Shown piece after piece: positions 43,669 through 53,300 of a stretch of 64,000 nucleotides of DNA; positions within the stretch are counted from its first letter, which is position 1, and every line of letters begins with the position of its first letter. Source of the DNA: Desulfobacteraceae bacterium (lineage in GTDB: Bacteria > Desulfobacterota > Desulfobacteria > Desulfobacterales > Desulfosarcinaceae); the NCBI GenBank assembly GCA_003599575.1, contig QZKV01000042.1, forward strand, positions 28,598-92,597, in the 5' to 3' direction. Position numbers and translations under genes: made by a program. The notes below the pieces were generated by a model that saw only the letters and a list, made by a program, of their open reading frames with translations, ran no database searches and was not told the origin of the DNA.

Positions 43669-45759
43669 ATGCATGAACCCCATTGTGCGGTTCCGGCGAA
43701 GTCCGAGGCAGCTCGTCCGAGATTGATACCGGTCCTGCTGCTCAAGCACGGCCTGATCGTTCGCAGCCAGTGTTTCGCGGTGCACCAGGTGATCGGCAAC
43801 CCCATGAGCACGGTGCAGCGCTTTTCGGATTGGAATGTGGACGAGCTGATCGTACTGGACATCAGCCGCGGCGGACAGAGCCACGATTTGCGGCGTGATG
43901 ATTTGCAGCAGCAGTATGCGGGCACCACCGCGCTGGACGTGCTGGCCGAGATCGCCAAGGTGTGTTTCATGCCCCTGAGCTTCGGCGGGCGCATCCGCAC
44001 CATCGAAGATATCGAAAAACGGCTGGCCGCGGGAGCGGACAAGGTTACCCTGAACACGGCGGCGCTCGAAAATCCCGCGTTTCTTGAGGAGGCTGCGCGC
44101 CGCTTCGGCACCCAGTGCATCGTGGCTTCGATTGATGCGCGCCGAACCGGTCCGTCGTGGGAAGTATTTGCCGAGGGCGGGCGACAGGCAACCGGCCGTA
44201 CTGCTTCCGAGTGGGCCAGGGAGGCCGAAGCCAGGGGCGCAGGCGAAATTTTTCTCAATTCAATCGACCGCGATGGCTCCGGCCATGGGTACGATCTGGA
44301 CCTGATCCGCTCGGTCTCCGGCGTCGTGGCCATACCTGTGGTGGCCTGCGGAGGCGTGGGCCGCTACGCGCATTTTCCCTCCGCTGTTTGCGAGGCGGGG
44401 GCTGCCGCGGCAGCCGCGGCCAACATCTTTCATTTTTTCGAACTGAGCTATCCCCACGCCAAACAGGCCTGTTTGGCAGCCGGCATCCCCATGCGCCCCG
44501 TAGGCCTGGGCTCCCGCTTTCTGCACCGCGAACCCGACTACGACCGCACCCGCGAAGACGCCCGCATCGCCGCACGCCTGCGCCGGGCAGGAATGCAAAC
44601 CGATGCGCGGGCAAAGGCTACCAGTAACCGCAGTCAGCCGATCACCTGGTGCAGCGCCTGCGTGTACCCCTCCATTTCAGCCGCACCTATGGAATTCGAC
44701 GAAAACAAGGTTTGCAGCGGCTGCCGCATGGCCAAGGTCAAAACCTCCATTTCAGCCGGCGAGTGGACCCGTCGCCGGCAACTGCTGCGCGATCTGGTGG
44801 AGAAGTATCGCTGCAGGGACGGCACCCGGCACGACGTGGTGGTGGCGGTGTCGGGCGGCAAGGACTCCTATTTCCAGGTGCATGTGCTCAAGGAGGAGCT
44901 CGGTCTCAACCCGCTGCTGGTGACCTACGACGGCAACAACTGGACCGATGCGGGTTTTCGCAACCTGATCCGCATGCGTGAGGTATTTGGCGTCGATCAC
45001 ATCATCGTGCGGCCGTCCGTGGCGACCCTCAAGAAGCTCAACCGCCTTGCTTTTGTGATCATGGGCGATATGAACTGGCACGCCCACGTGGGCATCATGA
45101 CGGCGCCCATGAAAGTCGCCGCGCAGCACGGCATCCCCCTGGTGTTCTACGGCGAGCATGGCTATCTGGATCTGTGCGGCCAATTTTCAATGGACGATTT
45201 TCCCGAGGTCACCTACCGCGACCGGCTGGAGCATTTTGCACGCGGCTACGAATGGACCTATTTCGTCGATCGCGAAGGTCTGACAAAAAGCGATCTGGCC
45301 ATCTGGCAATATCCCGGTGATGAACAGATCCTGCAACTCGATCTGCGCGGCATTTTCCTGGGCAATTATGTCTACTGGGAAGCCAACGAACATATCCGGC
45401 TGGTGACCGAACGCTACGGCTTTGAAGTGTCATCGGAATCATTCGACCGCACCTACCGCACCATGTCCAACCTGGACGACATGCACGAAAACGGCGCCCA
45501 TGACTACCTCAAGTATATCAAATTCGGTTACGGCCGCGCCACGGACCACGCCTGCAAGGACATCCGCGCGGGATTGATGAGCCGCGAAAGGGCCGTCGAA
45601 CTGGTCAACCGTTACGACCCGGTCAAACCGCGCGATCTGCAGCGCTGGCTGAACTATGTGGGCATGGCCGAAGAGGAATTTGACCGCATCGCCGATACCT
45701 TCCGCGACCCCCGGGTGTGGCGCCGCGAAAAAAACACATGGGTGAGGGACGGGCTGTGA
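43669..45759 (+). CDS. HisF-WbuX fusion: ammonia-channel barrel joined to N-acetyl-sugar amidotransferase
   Basis: A 696-aa fusion. Residues about 15-300 are a HisF-like (beta/alpha)8 barrel: RLIPVLLLKHGLIV, LIVLDISRGGQSHD, FMPLSFGGRIRTIEDIE, KVTLNTAALENP, CIVASIDARRTGPSW and IPVVACGGVGRY. The first catalytic Asp of HisF (RIIPCLDV context) is Leu here, as in WbuZ-type HisF proteins that only pass ammonia; the second Asp (SIDARR) is kept. Residues about 320-696 are WbuX: WCSACVYPS and CSGCRM (zinc-type Cys), VAVSGGKDSYFQVHVL (ATP loop), VFYGEHGYLDLCG. With HisH from 42186 it should amidate an N-acetyl group of a sugar. Separate WbuZ and WbuX genes are the normal state; the fusion makes the channel-to-amidotransferase link physical. 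Confidence 0.9.
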   Translation: MHEPHCAVPAKSEAARPRLIPVLLLKHGLIVRSQCFAVHQVIGNPMSTVQRFSDWNVDELIVLDISRGGQSHDLRRDDLQQQYAGTTALDVLAEIAKVCFMPLSFGGRIRTIEDIEKRLAAGADKVTLNTAALENPAFLEEAARRFGTQCIVASIDARRTGPSWEVFAEGGRQATGRTASEWAREAEARGAGEIFLNSIDRDGSGHGYDLDLIRSVSGVVAIPVVACGGVGRYAHFPSAVCEAGAAAAAAANIFHFFELSYPHAKQACLAAGIPMRPVGLGSRFLHREPDYDRTREDARIAARLRRAGMQTDARAKATSNRSQPITWCSACVYPSISAAPMEFDENKVCSGCRMAKVKTSISAGEWTRRRQLLRDLVEKYRCRDGTRHDVVVAVSGGKDSYFQVHVLKEELGLNPLLVTYDGNNWTDAGFRNLIRMREVFGVDHIIVRPSVATLKKLNRLAFVIMGDMNWHAHVGIMTAPMKVAAQHGIPLVFYGEHGYLDLCGQFSMDDFPEVTYRDRLEHFARGYEWTYFVDREGLTKSDLAIWQYPGDEQILQLDLRGIFLGNYVYWEANEHIRLVTERYGFEVSSESFDRTYRTMSNLDDMHENGAHDYLKYIKFGYGRATDHACKDIRAGLMSRERAVELVNRYDPVKPRDLQRWLNYVGMAEEEFDRIADTFRDPRVWRREKNTWVRDGL

Positions 45760-46808
45760 AAAGTATGACCGAAAACGGCGTGGCGCAGCCGCTGAGAGAA
45801 AAAGAGCTCTGCCCGGAAGAACTGCTGGACGGACAGGAGGCCGCCTTTGCGCGCGATATCGAGCGCCTGCAAGCCCGGCGCGGTGAATTCGTCGATGTCC
45901 CCTGCCCCGCTTGCAGTGCAAAGACCGCCCCGACCGTGTTCGAAAAGTATTCTTTCTCTTATCGCGGCTGCCCCGAATGCCGCACGCTCTTCATGAGCCC
46001 GCGGCCGAGTCCGCAGATCATGGCCGCCTACTATGCCGATTCGGAGAATTACCGCTATTGGGCCGAACACATCTTCCCGGCCTCCGAAGAGGCCCGCCGC
46101 GAGAAAATCCATCGCCCCTGGCTCGATCGCGTCATTTCATATTGCGAACGATATGCCATCCCCGCAGGCGCCCTGCTCGAAGTGGGTCCCGGATTCGGCA
46201 CTTTCGCGGCTTTGGCCAACGCGTCCGGCCGGTTCAGCCGCGTGCTGGCCGTAGAACCCACACCGCAAATGGCCGCCGCCTGCCGCGCCCGCGGGATCGA
46301 AGTGTTCGAGCGCCGGATCGAGGAGATCGAGACCAAATTCGAGACTGTTTCAGTGGCCGTGGCCTTCGAAGTCATCGAGCACCTGTTCGAGCCCGGCGCA
46401 TTCCTGAAAAGCATGGCCGCGCGGCTGGCCCGCGGAGGCCTGCTTATCCTCTCCTGCCCCAACGGGCTGGGCTTCGACATCGCCATGCTGGGCGCACAAT
46501 CATTGGCTGTTGACGCCGAACATGTCAATCTGTTCAATCCGGATGCATTGACGCGTTTGGTCGAGTCCTGCGGCTTCGAGGTGCTGGAAGTCTGCACGCC
46601 CGGACGCCTGGATGCCGAATTCGTGCGCGAGGCCGTTCTGGCCGGGCTCTTTTCTCTGGACGGCAATCCATTCTTGCAGCGGGTGCTGATCGATGAATGG
46701 GACCGCCTGGGTATCAATTTTCAGGCCTTTTTGGCCGCCAACAGCCTCTCTTCGCATATGTGGCTCGCGGCTCGTAAACGGGGGTGTGATGGATTCCGAG
46801 CGGAGTAA
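45756..46808 (+). CDS. SAM-dependent methyltransferase with zinc-ribbon
   Basis: The GTG at 45756 (VKSMTENGVAQ) overlaps the fusion gene stop by 4 bp and gives 350 aa; ATG 45765 is an alternative, and the frame upstream is shadow. Cys cluster: VPCPACSAKT and RGCPECRTLF (about 47-80), then PRPSPQIMAAYYADSENYRY (a segment shared by this methyltransferase type) and the SAM motif ALLEVGPGFGTFAALANASG (about 140-159), FEVIEHLFEPGAFL (about 206-219). The same gene type recurs at 37717. It probably methylates a sugar-linked group. It overlaps the next methyltransferase gene by 20 bp. Confidence 0.83.
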   Translation: MKSMTENGVAQPLREKELCPEELLDGQEAAFARDIERLQARRGEFVDVPCPACSAKTAPTVFEKYSFSYRGCPECRTLFMSPRPSPQIMAAYYADSENYRYWAEHIFPASEEARREKIHRPWLDRVISYCERYAIPAGALLEVGPGFGTFAALANASGRFSRVLAVEPTPQMAAACRARGIEVFERRIEEIETKFETVSVAVAFEVIEHLFEPGAFLKSMAARLARGGLLILSCPNGLGFDIAMLGAQSLAVDAEHVNLFNPDALTRLVESCGFEVLEVCTPGRLDAEFVREAVLAGLFSLDGNPFLQRVLIDEWDRLGINFQAFLAANSLSSHMWLAARKRGCDGFRAE

Positions 46809-47709
46809 AATCGAAGCAGCGGTGCGGGCCTGTTATGCCTCTTGGAGTGACTCCTACCATAGGGATTATTACGGGCCGGATGCGCCCTATCCGCCGGTGC
46901 ACCGCGATCTGCTGCGCCGCCTGCTGCTCGATTGCGGGGTCAAAAGCCTGCTCGATGCCGGCTGCGGCAGCGCATCCTTTCTGCGGGAGATGTCCGACAC
47001 CGGCCTCGATTTGTATGGTTTCGATATCACCCCTGAAATGGTCGCCGAAGGACGGCGCGTCTTCGCCGGTCTCGGTCAGGCGCCGCAGCACTTGTGGGAG
47101 GGCAGCGTGCTCGATCCGGCCGCTTTTGCCGATCCGGCCGGCATCATGACCGGCCGCTTCGACGCCGCGGTCTGTGCAGGGGTGTTTCCGCATATTCCAG
47201 AGACGGATGATGCCCTGGTCATACGCCATCTTCACGCTGCCGTACGTCCCGGCGGACTGGTATTGGTGGAGGCCCGCAATGCTTTGTTCGCCCTCTTCAC
47301 CCTGAACCGCTATACGGCCGTTTTTTTTTCAGAGCAGCTCATCCGGCCGCAGGCGCTGTCGGCGACCGCCTCCGAAACGGAGCGCGCCGCCTTGGAGCAC
47401 GCCCTTTCGCGCCTGCGGGAGCGCTTCCGCATGGACCTGCCGCAGCTGCGCCGCGGAAAGCAAAACGAACCCGGCTATGACGAAGTGCTCTCGCGCACGC
47501 ACAATCCCTTCATCATGCGCTCTCTCTTCGAAGAAAACGGATTCTCCGATGTGCGCGTGCTGTTCTACCATTATCACTGCCTGCCGCCCATGCTGGAGAA
47601 CGAATTTCCGGATCTCTTTCGCCGCAGCAGTTTGGCCATGGAGGACCCGAACGACTGGCGCGGGCACTTCATGGCCTCGGCGTTCATCGTGGCGGGGGTG
47701 CGGACATGA
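46789..47709 (+). CDS. SAM-dependent methyltransferase
   Basis: The ATG at 46789 (MDSERSKIEAAVRACYASW) gives 306 aa; the frame extends upstream only as shadow of the preceding gene. Motif I is SLLDAGCGSASFLREMSDTG (about 60-79), then LYGFDITPEMVAEGRR, and DAAVCAGVFPHIPETDDALV (about 124-143) and VRPGGLVLVEARNALFALF. The C-terminal half has LSRTHNPFIMRSLFEENGF, suggesting a substrate-capping helix. It shares its general plan with the gene at 42820. It is coupled by a 4-bp overlap to the methyltransferase at 47706 and so belongs to a run of three consecutive methyltransferases. Confidence 0.82.
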   Translation: MDSERSKIEAAVRACYASWSDSYHRDYYGPDAPYPPVHRDLLRRLLLDCGVKSLLDAGCGSASFLREMSDTGLDLYGFDITPEMVAEGRRVFAGLGQAPQHLWEGSVLDPAAFADPAGIMTGRFDAAVCAGVFPHIPETDDALVIRHLHAAVRPGGLVLVEARNALFALFTLNRYTAVFFSEQLIRPQALSATASETERAALEHALSRLRERFRMDLPQLRRGKQNEPGYDEVLSRTHNPFIMRSLFEENGFSDVRVLFYHYHCLPPMLENEFPDLFRRSSLAMEDPNDWRGHFMASAFIVAGVRT

Positions 47710-48386
47710 TCCGCGCGGACGGATGGAAAGAACATGCCGTGTGGGAGCACAGCGCAGCGCTGCGCGAGCTCTATACCCGGCGCTGCCTGCGGCAGGTAGA
47801 AGAGATGACCTGCCACGCCCAGGCGGCCGAGCTGCTCGCGCCGCGGGTCCGGCCGGGCGACACGCTCCTGGATGCCGGCTGCGGCAGCGGCTGCTTCTTT
47901 CACTCACTGCGGCTGCGCCATATCCCGGTGGAATATTGGGGCATGGATGCTTCCGATACGCTGCTCGATATCGGCCGGCAATGCCTGCCAAGTTATGGGC
48001 TCGCGGCGAAGCGCCTGCTGCAGCTGCGCCTGGAGGATCTGTCCGGGGAGGCGGATCATATCGTCTGTCTGAATGTATTGACCAATATCGATAATTATCA
48101 CCGGCCGCTGGAACGCATGTTGCAGTGCTCACGCAAGACCGTGATCCTGCGCGAATCGCTGGCCGACACTGCAGAATATCGCTATGTCGTGGATGAATAT
48201 CTCGACCCGGGCTGTCGCCTGCGCGTGCACGTGAACACCTATGCGCGGGAGGAATTCATCGGCTTTATCGAAGCGATGGGGTTCAAAGCCCAGGTCGTGA
48301 CGGACCGCCGCAGCGGCGGGCATCCGGAAATGGTGATCGGATATCCTCATCATTGGACGTTTGTGCTGGCCCGGCGGGTGGGATGA
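47706..48386 (+). CDS. SAM-dependent methyltransferase
   Basis: A 226-aa class I methyltransferase. It has TLLDAGCGSGCFFHSLRLRH (about 57-76), then YWGMDASDTLLDIGRQC, and IVCLNVLTNIDNYHRPLERM (about 119-138), followed by a C-terminal segment MVIGYPHHWTFVLARRVG that closes the sheet. It is the last gene before the 145-bp gap that holds the CG-periodic element. The three methyltransferases at 45756-48386 may methylate different positions of one sugar. Confidence 0.82.
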   Translation: MIRADGWKEHAVWEHSAALRELYTRRCLRQVEEMTCHAQAAELLAPRVRPGDTLLDAGCGSGCFFHSLRLRHIPVEYWGMDASDTLLDIGRQCLPSYGLAAKRLLQLRLEDLSGEADHIVCLNVLTNIDNYHRPLERMLQCSRKTVILRESLADTAEYRYVVDEYLDPGCRLRVHVNTYAREEFIGFIEAMGFKAQVVTDRRSGGHPEMVIGYPHHWTFVLARRVG

Positions 48387-48403
48387 AATGCGTTCTTCGA
48401 AAC

Positions 48404-48443
48404 TGTTCGATTGCGTTTACGATTACGATCACGAATACGATAA
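48404..48443. repeat. Degenerate hexamer-periodic element
   Basis: The stretch contains successive GATTGC, GTTTAC, GATTAC, GATCAC, GAATAC and GATAAG-like steps at six-base spacing in the gap before the Cys-less asparagine-synthase gene. It resembles one arm of the hairpin at 8914-8992 in its periodicity, but without an inverted partner. Function unknown; relatedness is inferred from pattern only. Confidence 0.5.
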
Positions 48444-48531
48444 GGTTCAAGGTTTTTCTCTCGTTCCCCCGCTCCAGGAGTGACAATGAGAATGAATATT
48501 TTCTGTGAATCAAGGATAGGATAAGGTCGAA

Positions 48532-50364
48532 ATGTCTCGCATCGCCGGAATATACGCAACCGACTGCAACCACCGGGTGCTTTTGGATCAAATGCTGGCT
48601 GGCCTCGGCCCACGCAGCGGGCCGGAAAGCCGGCATTCGCTGCTCGGCCATGCGGCGCTGGGGTACGCCGGAAAATTCCCGGCCATGGCCGGCCTCGGAT
48701 CTTTTTTGGCCGTCTTCGATGGCACTATCTCCAATGCAGACGAGTTGCCGCAGTCATCAAACGACGCCGGGCGTTTTCTGCTCCTGTTTGAACGGCACGG
48801 TTTCGAGGGCGCGCTGATGCGCCTGTGCGGCGACTTTGCCGTCGCGCTGTACGACGCCCGCGAAGACACCCTGTGGCTGGGACGCGATCGGGCCGGCATC
48901 CGCCCATGCTACTACGCATCTTTCGAGGCCGGCATCGCTTTCGCCTCCCAGCCGCAAGCGCTGCTGCGCCTGCCGGGCGTCTCCCGCCAAATCAACCATA
49001 AATTCGCCGCCCTGTTCGCCGGGTCGCATTACCGCACCTTCGATCATGATCCCACGCGTTCTCCCTATGAGGCCGTCCACCAACTGCCGGCCGCTCACCT
49101 GGCGCGCATCCATAATGGCCGGTTCGAGGTGCGACGCTGGTGGGAACTGGTCGAAGCGCCAGATTTTACGCAAACCGGAGAGGAACTGGCCGAACGCTAC
49201 CGGGAGCTTTTCTTCAAAGTGGTTGCGGAGCGTTTGCGTTACGCACGGCGGCCAGCTTTCACCCTCTCCGGCGGCATGGACTCCTCTTCAGTACTGGCCA
49301 CGGCAGTGCGCCTGTCAGGCGCCAAACAGCAGGCCTTTTCCTCGGTTTACGAAGATCCAACCTTCGATGAAACCGCTGAGATCGCCACTATACTAGATGC
49401 CGCTGTTGAGCGGTGGCATCCGGTACCCATCGGGCAGGTGGATCTCTTTGCCATCGTGCGCGATATGGTGGCTGCACACGGCGAACCGGTGGCCACGGCC
49501 ACCTGGCTGTCGCACTGGCTGCTCTGCCGCCAAGTGGCTGACGCCGGCTTCGAAACCCTGTTCGGCGGCCTGGGCGGAGATGAACTCAATGCGGGCGAGT
49601 ACGAATACTTCTTTTTTCATTTTGCCGATCTGCGCGCGGCCGGCCGGCAAGCGGAATTGGACCATGAGATCGCAGCCTGGGCGCACCACCACGATCATCC
49701 GGTCTGGCGGAAGAACCGGCAGGTGGCCGAAGAAGCCCTGTCCCGCCTGGTGGATGCGGACCGGCCTGGGCAGTGCCTGGCCGATCGCCGCCGCATCGAA
49801 CGTTATGCCCACGTGCTGCGGCCCGACTGCTTCGATCCGCTGCAATTCGTTCCGGTCTTGGACGGACCGTTCAGCTCCTATCTCAAGAACCGCACCTGGC
49901 AGGATATCTTCCGCGAAACCGCGCCATGCTGCCTGCGCGCCGAAGACCGGCATGCCGATGCCTTCAGCCTGATCAACGTCAACCCATTCTACGACCACCG
50001 CCTGATGGAATTCATGTTCCGCATCCCCGGCACGCTGAAAATCCGCGATGGCGTAACCAAAATTTTGTTGCGCCGGGCTATGCAGGGCGTGCTGCCCGAG
50101 GCCACCCGGTTGCGGGTCAAGAAGACCGGCTGGAACGCTCCGGCCCACATCTGGTTCACCGGTCGGCAGGCGGATGACGTGCGCGATCTGGTCAATTCTT
50201 CTGATTTCAAAGCAACGGAATACTACGATCGCAAAGAAGTCCTTCGTTTGCTTGATGAACATTGCGCTATTGTGGAATCCAAACGATCGATCGAGAACCA
50301 CATGATGTTCTTCTGGCAGCTGCTAAGCCTCGAAATCTGGTTGGATTCGGTGCAAGACTTTTAA
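48532..50364 (+). CDS. Asparagine synthase-like protein lacking the glutaminase Cys
   Basis: A 610-aa AsnB homologue. The N-terminal domain starts MSRIAGIYATDC, with Ser where the catalytic Cys2 of the glutaminase should be, yet keeps the fold (LCGDFAVALYDAREDTLWL, GRDRAGIRPCYY). The synthase domain keeps the ATP loop FTLSGGMDSSSVLATAV (about 239-255), then LFGGLGGDELNAGEYEYFFF (about 343-362) and NPFYDHRLMEFMFRIPG. So it likely adenylates a carboxylate but cannot take nitrogen from glutamine; it may use free ammonia, or condense an amine as in lasso-peptide and beta-lactam synthetases. It starts the last, partly AT-richer part of the island. Confidence 0.85.
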   Translation: MSRIAGIYATDCNHRVLLDQMLAGLGPRSGPESRHSLLGHAALGYAGKFPAMAGLGSFLAVFDGTISNADELPQSSNDAGRFLLLFERHGFEGALMRLCGDFAVALYDAREDTLWLGRDRAGIRPCYYASFEAGIAFASQPQALLRLPGVSRQINHKFAALFAGSHYRTFDHDPTRSPYEAVHQLPAAHLARIHNGRFEVRRWWELVEAPDFTQTGEELAERYRELFFKVVAERLRYARRPAFTLSGGMDSSSVLATAVRLSGAKQQAFSSVYEDPTFDETAEIATILDAAVERWHPVPIGQVDLFAIVRDMVAAHGEPVATATWLSHWLLCRQVADAGFETLFGGLGGDELNAGEYEYFFFHFADLRAAGRQAELDHEIAAWAHHHDHPVWRKNRQVAEEALSRLVDADRPGQCLADRRRIERYAHVLRPDCFDPLQFVPVLDGPFSSYLKNRTWQDIFRETAPCCLRAEDRHADAFSLINVNPFYDHRLMEFMFRIPGTLKIRDGVTKILLRRAMQGVLPEATRLRVKKTGWNAPAHIWFTGRQADDVRDLVNSSDFKATEYYDRKEVLRLLDEHCAIVESKRSIENHMMFFWQLLSLEIWLDSVQDF

Positions 50365-50378
50365 CGATAGGCTAAAAT

Positions 50379-53300
50379 ATGCCAGTTAAAAAAGTGCTTT
50401 TATTTGCGCCATTCGGTGCATGGATAGTACATCATCAACTCGATGCAGTCGTCGGCGCATCGCTGCGCTTGAGAGGGTGCCAAGTTCAGGCCCTCTGCTG
50501 CGATGGACTTTTCAGGCAATGTTATATAGCCGGTAATCCGTTCAACCAGGCCGCTTGCGTCGATTGTGCGGCCAAGTCCAGGCTTTTGTTCCAAAAATTT
50601 GCAATTCCAATGCTCCAGATCAGTTCTTATCTCACGGATAATGACCGGCATAGATGTGAGTCATGGTCTGAAACGATCTCCCCTGATCAGTTCGAAACAG
50701 CCCAATTTGAAGGTTCTCCCATAGGCCGGTGGGTTGCGCTCGGGATGGTCGCCCATTACAAGAGATCCGACTATAATATGTCGGATCGCGATGTACAAAA
50801 AATGCTCCGATCACTACTGTTCAATGGCGCCCTGCTTAAAACCGCCTTCCTGAAATGCATCGATGCGTTTCAACCTGAACACATCATCAATTACAGCGGC
50901 GATCACATATACTATCGGATTGCGTTCGAGCTCTCCCGGCAACGCGGAATTGATGTGTTGACGCATGAACGCGGTCAACTCACGGGTACTTATTCATTAC
51001 TGAACAATGTCACCAACAGTTCGGCATGGTCGGATGGGATTCAAGAATGGGAAGACTGGCGAAACGCACCGCTGAGCCGAAAACAGTTTTCTGAAGTGCA
51101 GTCCTATATTTCCGGAATGGAACAGGGCAATTGCAATAATTTCGTGAAACTCTATCACTGCCAGGCAAATTATGAATCACTTAAAAAAGAACTCCGCATA
51201 CCTTATTCTGCCAAGGTCATTGCGCTATTCACATCCAATGAATGGGAACTCGGTTCTTTCAAGGCAATCGCCGGTAAGCGACTCATCTTCGAAGATCAAA
51301 TTGAATGGATGCGCCAAACTGCCCAAATCTGCGCAAAAAACAATTGGTATCTGGTCATACGCCACCATCCCATCATCGCCGGAACAGCCGAGTATCCCAG
51401 GGATACGGATTTTTTACAGAAGATCTTAAAGCTCGACAGTGAATTCGGGTCTCATGTGCGGATGATCATGCCTGCTGATAGGATCACATCCTATGCACTG
51501 GTCTGGAACGCCGATGCCGCGGTGACGATCTATTCAACGGTTGGAATGGAATCATTTATCCGTGGGGTCGGTGCCGTACACCTATCTGATACCATTTACA
51601 AGCCGATGGGCCTGGATGTTGTGGTCAGGCTCGAGGATTACGAGCCGGCGATTCGCGCGGCCATTGAACGAACGAAGCAATTTACCATCGAACAGCTACG
51701 CAAGGCATATCGCTTCGCGCACTTCAGATTCTTTATTGCATACAGTCACATGTTCCAATCATTCGGCATCAAGGACATCTATTATCCCGACCTGCGCATT
51801 AGACACTTGGATGAACTTGCCCAGGGCAATGATCCGGTTCTCGATCGTGTCTGTGCGCATATCGTGGGCGGCTCCCCACTGTATCCACTGCCGGACCCGG
51901 TTGCCGAGCAGGATAACCGTCTGGTCGAGGAGAGTGATTGTTTACGAACCGAAATGGAAACAATTAAACGGCGCAAAGCCGGAATTGAGAAATATCTCTC
52001 TGAAAAGGCCGATTTTCCCGATCCCCGTGTGACCATCATCCGTATCCGACAGAATGGTATTCGAAACACGGGCAGCGAATTCCTGACTCGAAGCATTTCA
52101 AGATCGTGGCACAAGAATTTTGAATATATCCAGACGCCTCTGACGTCTTCAACCGATGTGCAATGGTTCATGGCATCGCTTCGTGACATGATCGCCAGGT
52201 CCGGCTCCGACTTTTTCTATATTGCTTCTGACAACGTCCAGATTCACGGGTCGTTCATTTCCACCTGCGTGGATTATTTAAGTGCACCGCAGAATGCTGA
52301 TAAAGGTGTTGTTGGATGTGGGAGTTATATATGCGGGACGGGTGGAGAATTGCGCGACGAGGTGCTCACGGCTCAAAAACCGTCAAGGTCATTTGATGCA
52401 ATCACACAAGCTTCTTCCTCATTTCAAAACCCGGCCACACTGCTCTCGTTATTCTTTTTCCGGAAGAAATTCATCATTGAAATTTTGAGCAGATCACTTC
52501 ACCAAACGGGCGATATGAGCTTGGCAGAATTATCCTGTCTGTTGTTTGATTCCATCTCTGAACAGCCGTCGCGTCTACATGAAGTCCATATTCCCATGCT
52601 CACAGTGCATGAAAACCCGACCGCAACGCAGATACTCAAGCATGCACTCGCCGGTATCCGCAACGGAGACACCCAGAAGTCACTCGAAATGCTCGATCAG
52701 CTCAGAATTACAGAAGCGTTAACACCGGAACTTCAATACGCCAGGGCTGTTTCAAAAAGCCAGCTCGGCCGGTTTTTGGAAACCCGTCTCGCCATAGAAT
52801 CCATTTTATCCACATTTCAAGTATCCGATGCGATTTGGAGGTTTTACGATACGATTCTTTTGGAGCTTTTACAGGCGCCAAATGGGTATGACACCATAGC
52901 ACAGGCGGTCGATAGTATCGACGGGTACCTCGTACCTGGCCAGGAACAATATTTGTTCAATAAAGTCCGATCGCTTTCCAATGACGCGGCCATTTTGGAA
53001 ATCGGCGGTTATTTCGGCAAATCAACCGCGGCGATGGCGTTTGCCTGTGCCGGTACCAAGCGCCACATCGTTTCAATCGACACCTTTTGTGGAAATGACG
53101 GGCCAATGGGGCGTTCTGAAGATTTTCAAGATGTATGGTATGCCAATCTTAAGCGATTCGATTTGGAGCGTTATGTAACACCTCTAAAGGGTTTATCCCA
53201 TCAAGTGCTTTCGACCTTGGAGAATGGACCGCAATTTGATTTTGCATTCATCGATGGATCACATGAATATGCCGACATTCTGAAAGATTTGGAATTGATA

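Noticed and set aside
42186..45759. Histidine biosynthesis operon (hisH, hisF)
   Set aside because: No other his gene is present, HisF lost a catalytic Asp and is fused to a sugar amidotransferase, and the genes lie among sugar genes.
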